Of a DNA stretch of 36,234 nt, positions 34,274 to 36,234 are shown in pieces. Source of the stretch: Bacteroidota bacterium (GTDB lineage: Bacteria; Bacteroidota; Bacteroidia; Cytophagales; Cyclobacteriaceae); NCBI GenBank assembly GCA_024280115.1, contig JAJRQT010000108.1:1-36234 (forward strand), given 5' to 3'. Made by a program: the position numbers and the translations under genes. A model generated the notes under the pieces. That model saw only the letters and a program-made list of their open reading frames with translations, did no database searches and had not been told where the DNA came from. Position 1 is the first letter of the stretch, and each line of letters begins with the position of its first letter.

Positions 34274-36064
34274 ATGGAAATTCCCAGATATACACCAGGT
34301 GAAGTAAAAAATTTCCCTAAAAAACCGGGTGTTTATAGATTTTATAATAAAGAATCCATTGCCATATATGTCGGGAAAGCAAAGAATCTCAAAGCGCGAG
34401 TTTCCAGCTATTTCAATGATCTTTCCGGTCAGAACAGGAAAACGTTTAAAATGGTTTCTGAAATTGCACGCATCGAATTTACGATTGTAAATACAGAATT
34501 TGATGCGCTGCTCCTTGAAAATTCACTGATCAAAGAGTACCAGCCAAAATACAATATCCTCCTCAAAGACGATAAAAGCTTTCCTTTTATCACGGTTGTA
34601 AATGAAGCCTTTCCAAGAATATTCAATACTCGTAGGGTAGATCGGAAAAAGGGGAAATACTATGGTCCATACACAAGTGTACGTGCAATGAAAAGCGTGC
34701 TGGAATTGATAAGGAATTTGTATTATGTCCGTACATGTAATTTTAATCTATCTCAGGCAAATATCCAGGCCGGGAAATTCAAAGTTTGTCTTGAATATCA
34801 TATTGGGAAATGTAAAGGCCCCTGCGTAGGATATCAAACTGAAGAGGAATATATGGCCGACATCAAATTGGCTGAAGACATTCTAAAAGGTAAATCTGGG
34901 TTCGTTCGCAATATTTTTAAAGAAGAAATGCATAAAGCATCGCAAAAAATGGATTTTGAGCGGGCTCAATTGATGAAAGAAAAGCTGGAATTGTTGGAAA
35001 AATTCCAATCTAAAACAATCATTGTAAATCCGGCCCTGACCGATATTGATGTAGTTGGTATAAGCTCTGATGAAAAAACGGCATATGTCAACTATATGAA
35101 AATTGCCAGTGGCAGTATCATTTTAAGCAAGACACTTGAGGTAAAGAAGAAACTTGAAGAATCAGACGCTGAACTTCTTGCACAAATCGTTTTCGATCTC
35201 AGACAACGGTACAAAAGCGCTTCAATGGAGATCCTATCCAATATCGAAATCGAATATAATCTGGATGCTGAAACCAGGGTTCCCAAAATTGGTGATAAGA
35301 AAAAACTTGTGGATCTGGCATTGAAAAACGCCCTATATTACAAAAAGGAAAAGCTCTCTATGGCCAAACCAGATGGCTATAGAGAAAGGCGGGTTTTGGA
35401 ACAGTTGCAAGATGATCTTCAATTAAAAACCTTGCCAGAGCATATAGAATGTTTTGATAATTCGAATCTTGGGGGGAGTCATCCTGTGGCTTCCATGGTA
35501 TATTTCCGGAATGGAAAACCTGCAAAAAAAGAGTATAGAAAATACAATATCAAAACTGTAGAAGGGCCAAATGATTTTGCATCCATGGAAGAAATTGTAA
35601 CCAGGAGATACAAGCGACTTACGGATGAAAATTCCCCTCTACCCGATTTAGTAGTAATAGATGGAGGAAAGGGACAATTATCATCAGCAGTACAGGCGCT
35701 GAAAAAATTAGAGATTTATGGGAGTGTGCCTATTATAGGTATCGCCAAACGCCTGGAGGAAATCTATTTTCCAAATGACGAGTTCCCTATTCATATTAGT
35801 AAAAAGTCTGAATCGTTAAAACTTTTGCAGCAAATCAGGAATGAAGCCCATCGTTTTGCCATCACCTTTCACAGAAATAAGAGAAGCAAAAGCGCCACTT
35901 CCTCGGAGCTATCTCAAATTGATGGTGTAGGAGAGAAAACCGCTGAAAAGCTTCTAAGGCATTTCAAATCTATAAAGAAGCTTAAAGCTGCCGATACCCG
36001 TGAAATTGAAAACGTGATAGGTAAATCAAAAGCCAAAGTTGTTGTGAACGGGCTTAACAATTAG
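34274..36064 (+). CDS. uvrC: Excinuclease ABC subunit C
   Basis: The 596-residue nuclease of nucleotide excision repair makes the 3' and 5' cuts around a lesion after UvrA/UvrB loading. It has the N-terminal GIY-YIG nuclease (PGVYRFYNKESIAIYVGKAKN, about 17-37), a cysteine cluster at about 155-185 (CNF, KVCLEYHIGKCKGPC) matching the iron-sulfur site known in UvrC, and a UVR domain at about 205-240. The RNase H-like C-terminal nuclease shows ECFDNSNLGGSHPVASMV and VVIDGGKGQ. Helix-hairpin-helix motifs (QIDGVGEKTAEKLL) are at the end. The gene is complete; the IS copy begins only 33 bases after its stop. Confidence 0.97.
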   Translation: MEIPRYTPGEVKNFPKKPGVYRFYNKESIAIYVGKAKNLKARVSSYFNDLSGQNRKTFKMVSEIARIEFTIVNTEFDALLLENSLIKEYQPKYNILLKDDKSFPFITVVNEAFPRIFNTRRVDRKKGKYYGPYTSVRAMKSVLELIRNLYYVRTCNFNLSQANIQAGKFKVCLEYHIGKCKGPCVGYQTEEEYMADIKLAEDILKGKSGFVRNIFKEEMHKASQKMDFERAQLMKEKLELLEKFQSKTIIVNPALTDIDVVGISSDEKTAYVNYMKIASGSIILSKTLEVKKKLEESDAELLAQIVFDLRQRYKSASMEILSNIEIEYNLDAETRVPKIGDKKKLVDLALKNALYYKKEKLSMAKPDGYRERRVLEQLQDDLQLKTLPEHIECFDNSNLGGSHPVASMVYFRNGKPAKKEYRKYNIKTVEGPNDFASMEEIVTRRYKRLTDENSPLPDLVVIDGGKGQLSSAVQALKKLEIYGSVPIIGIAKRLEEIYFPNDEFPIHISKKSESLKLLQQIRNEAHRFAITFHRNKRSKSATSSELSQIDGVGEKTAEKLLRHFKSIKKLKAADTREIENVIGKSKAKVVVNGLNN

Positions 36065-36097
36065 GTGCTTATATCTGATTTACACTCGAATTGAATT

Positions 36098-36114
36098 ATA
36101 GGGTTACCCATTTA
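36098..36114. repeat. IS tip, right copy (17-bp repeat)
   Basis: ATAGGGTTACCCATTTA is the exact reverse complement of 124-140. The transposase stop codon (36112-36114) lies within it, so the repeat is the terminal inverted repeat of the element at its transposase 3' end. Confidence 0.75.
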
Positions 36115-36234
36115 GATCGCATTTGATTTAATCATTGCATAGCTCACAGGTTCATGTAGTACACATCTTTCAATAATTTTATCTAAGATTGAAATCCTAT
36201 GATTTCTCCGGTTAAACCTAAAAAAATATTCATC
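36112..36234 (-). CDS. IS1595-family (ISXO2-like) transposase, C-terminal fragment (partial at window edge)
   Basis: The 40 visible residues read DEYFFRFNRRNHR, then SILDKIIERC, ending SNAI and TAA. The E(F/Y)xFRFNRR motif is the well-known end of the ISXO2-like DDE transposase domain of the IS1595 family, and the following 'lxdkliexxv' helix also fits. Most of the gene lies outside the window. Confidence 0.8.
   Translation of the reverse strand, partial: DEYFFRFNRRNHRISILDKIIERCVLHEPVSYAMIKSNAI

Larger units (their letters stand above)
36098..36234 (-). mobile_element. IS1595-family insertion sequence, 3' end (partial, runs off right edge)
   Basis: This is the terminal repeat followed by the C-terminal part of an ISXO2-like transposase on the minus strand, running off the window. 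About 137 bases of the element are visible, almost the same amount as at the left edge, which suggests that both edges are assembly breaks at a multi-copy repeat. Confidence 0.8.

Overview
The window looks like a chromosomal piece of a member of the Bacteroidota, most likely the order Cytophagales. It is AT-rich and has almost no Shine-Dalgarno signals. It carries several exact TAnnTTTG -7 boxes, the promoter type of this phylum. It encodes a PorW/SprE-type lipoprotein of the type IX secretion/gliding machinery, proteins combining carboxypeptidase-regulatory-like and OmpA domains, DUF6150 and DUF6702 proteins, and an ATP synthase operon without atpD and atpC. No tRNA, rRNA, CRISPR array or phage gene was seen.

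Layout. Both edges lie inside copies of one insertion sequence of the IS1595 (ISXO2-like) family. The 5' end of a transposase gene is at the left edge and the 3' end of one is at the right edge, both on the minus strand, and both copies share a 17-bp tip. The window is therefore the interval between two same-orientation IS copies, quite possibly a draft contig that broke at them. The left copy truncates an AlbA/ATPase-type gene (137-1339). Next comes a minus-strand ECF sigma factor / HEAT-repeat anti-sigma / DUF4097 operon (1662-3871). Plus-strand metabolic genes follow: an exported GFOR-like oxidoreductase, a cupin, tpiA, a DUF6150 protein and prmA. A 1681-residue exported acidic protein of unknown function (7895-12940) ends at a bidirectional terminator facing two tandem OmpA-family genes (12999-15853). 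Positions 15979-21145 hold a 2'-5' RNA ligase-like gene, a DUF6702 / HupE-like / M1 metallopeptidase cluster and an exported aldo/keto reductase. A small lipoprotein gene with a frame break and a Nudix gene follow.

The minus strand from 29202 down to 22324 reads as one transcription unit: M23 peptidase, bactofilin, AtpZ-like, AtpI-like, atpB, atpE, atpF, atpH, atpA, atpG. It couples cell-wall shaping genes to the F1Fo ATP synthase. A terminator-like hairpin lies between atpE and atpF. Divergent from it run a PorW/SprE-like gene, a class A penicillin-binding protein and uvrC.

The points most worth a second look are: a perfect 14-bp tandem duplication in the bactofilin gene that creates its overlap with the AtpZ-like gene; the intra-operon atpE/atpF hairpin; a HupE-like membrane protein in which the family's usual His/Glu positions are mostly Tyr/Ser; a homopolymer frame break in a lipoprotein gene; and the unclassified 1681-residue protein.
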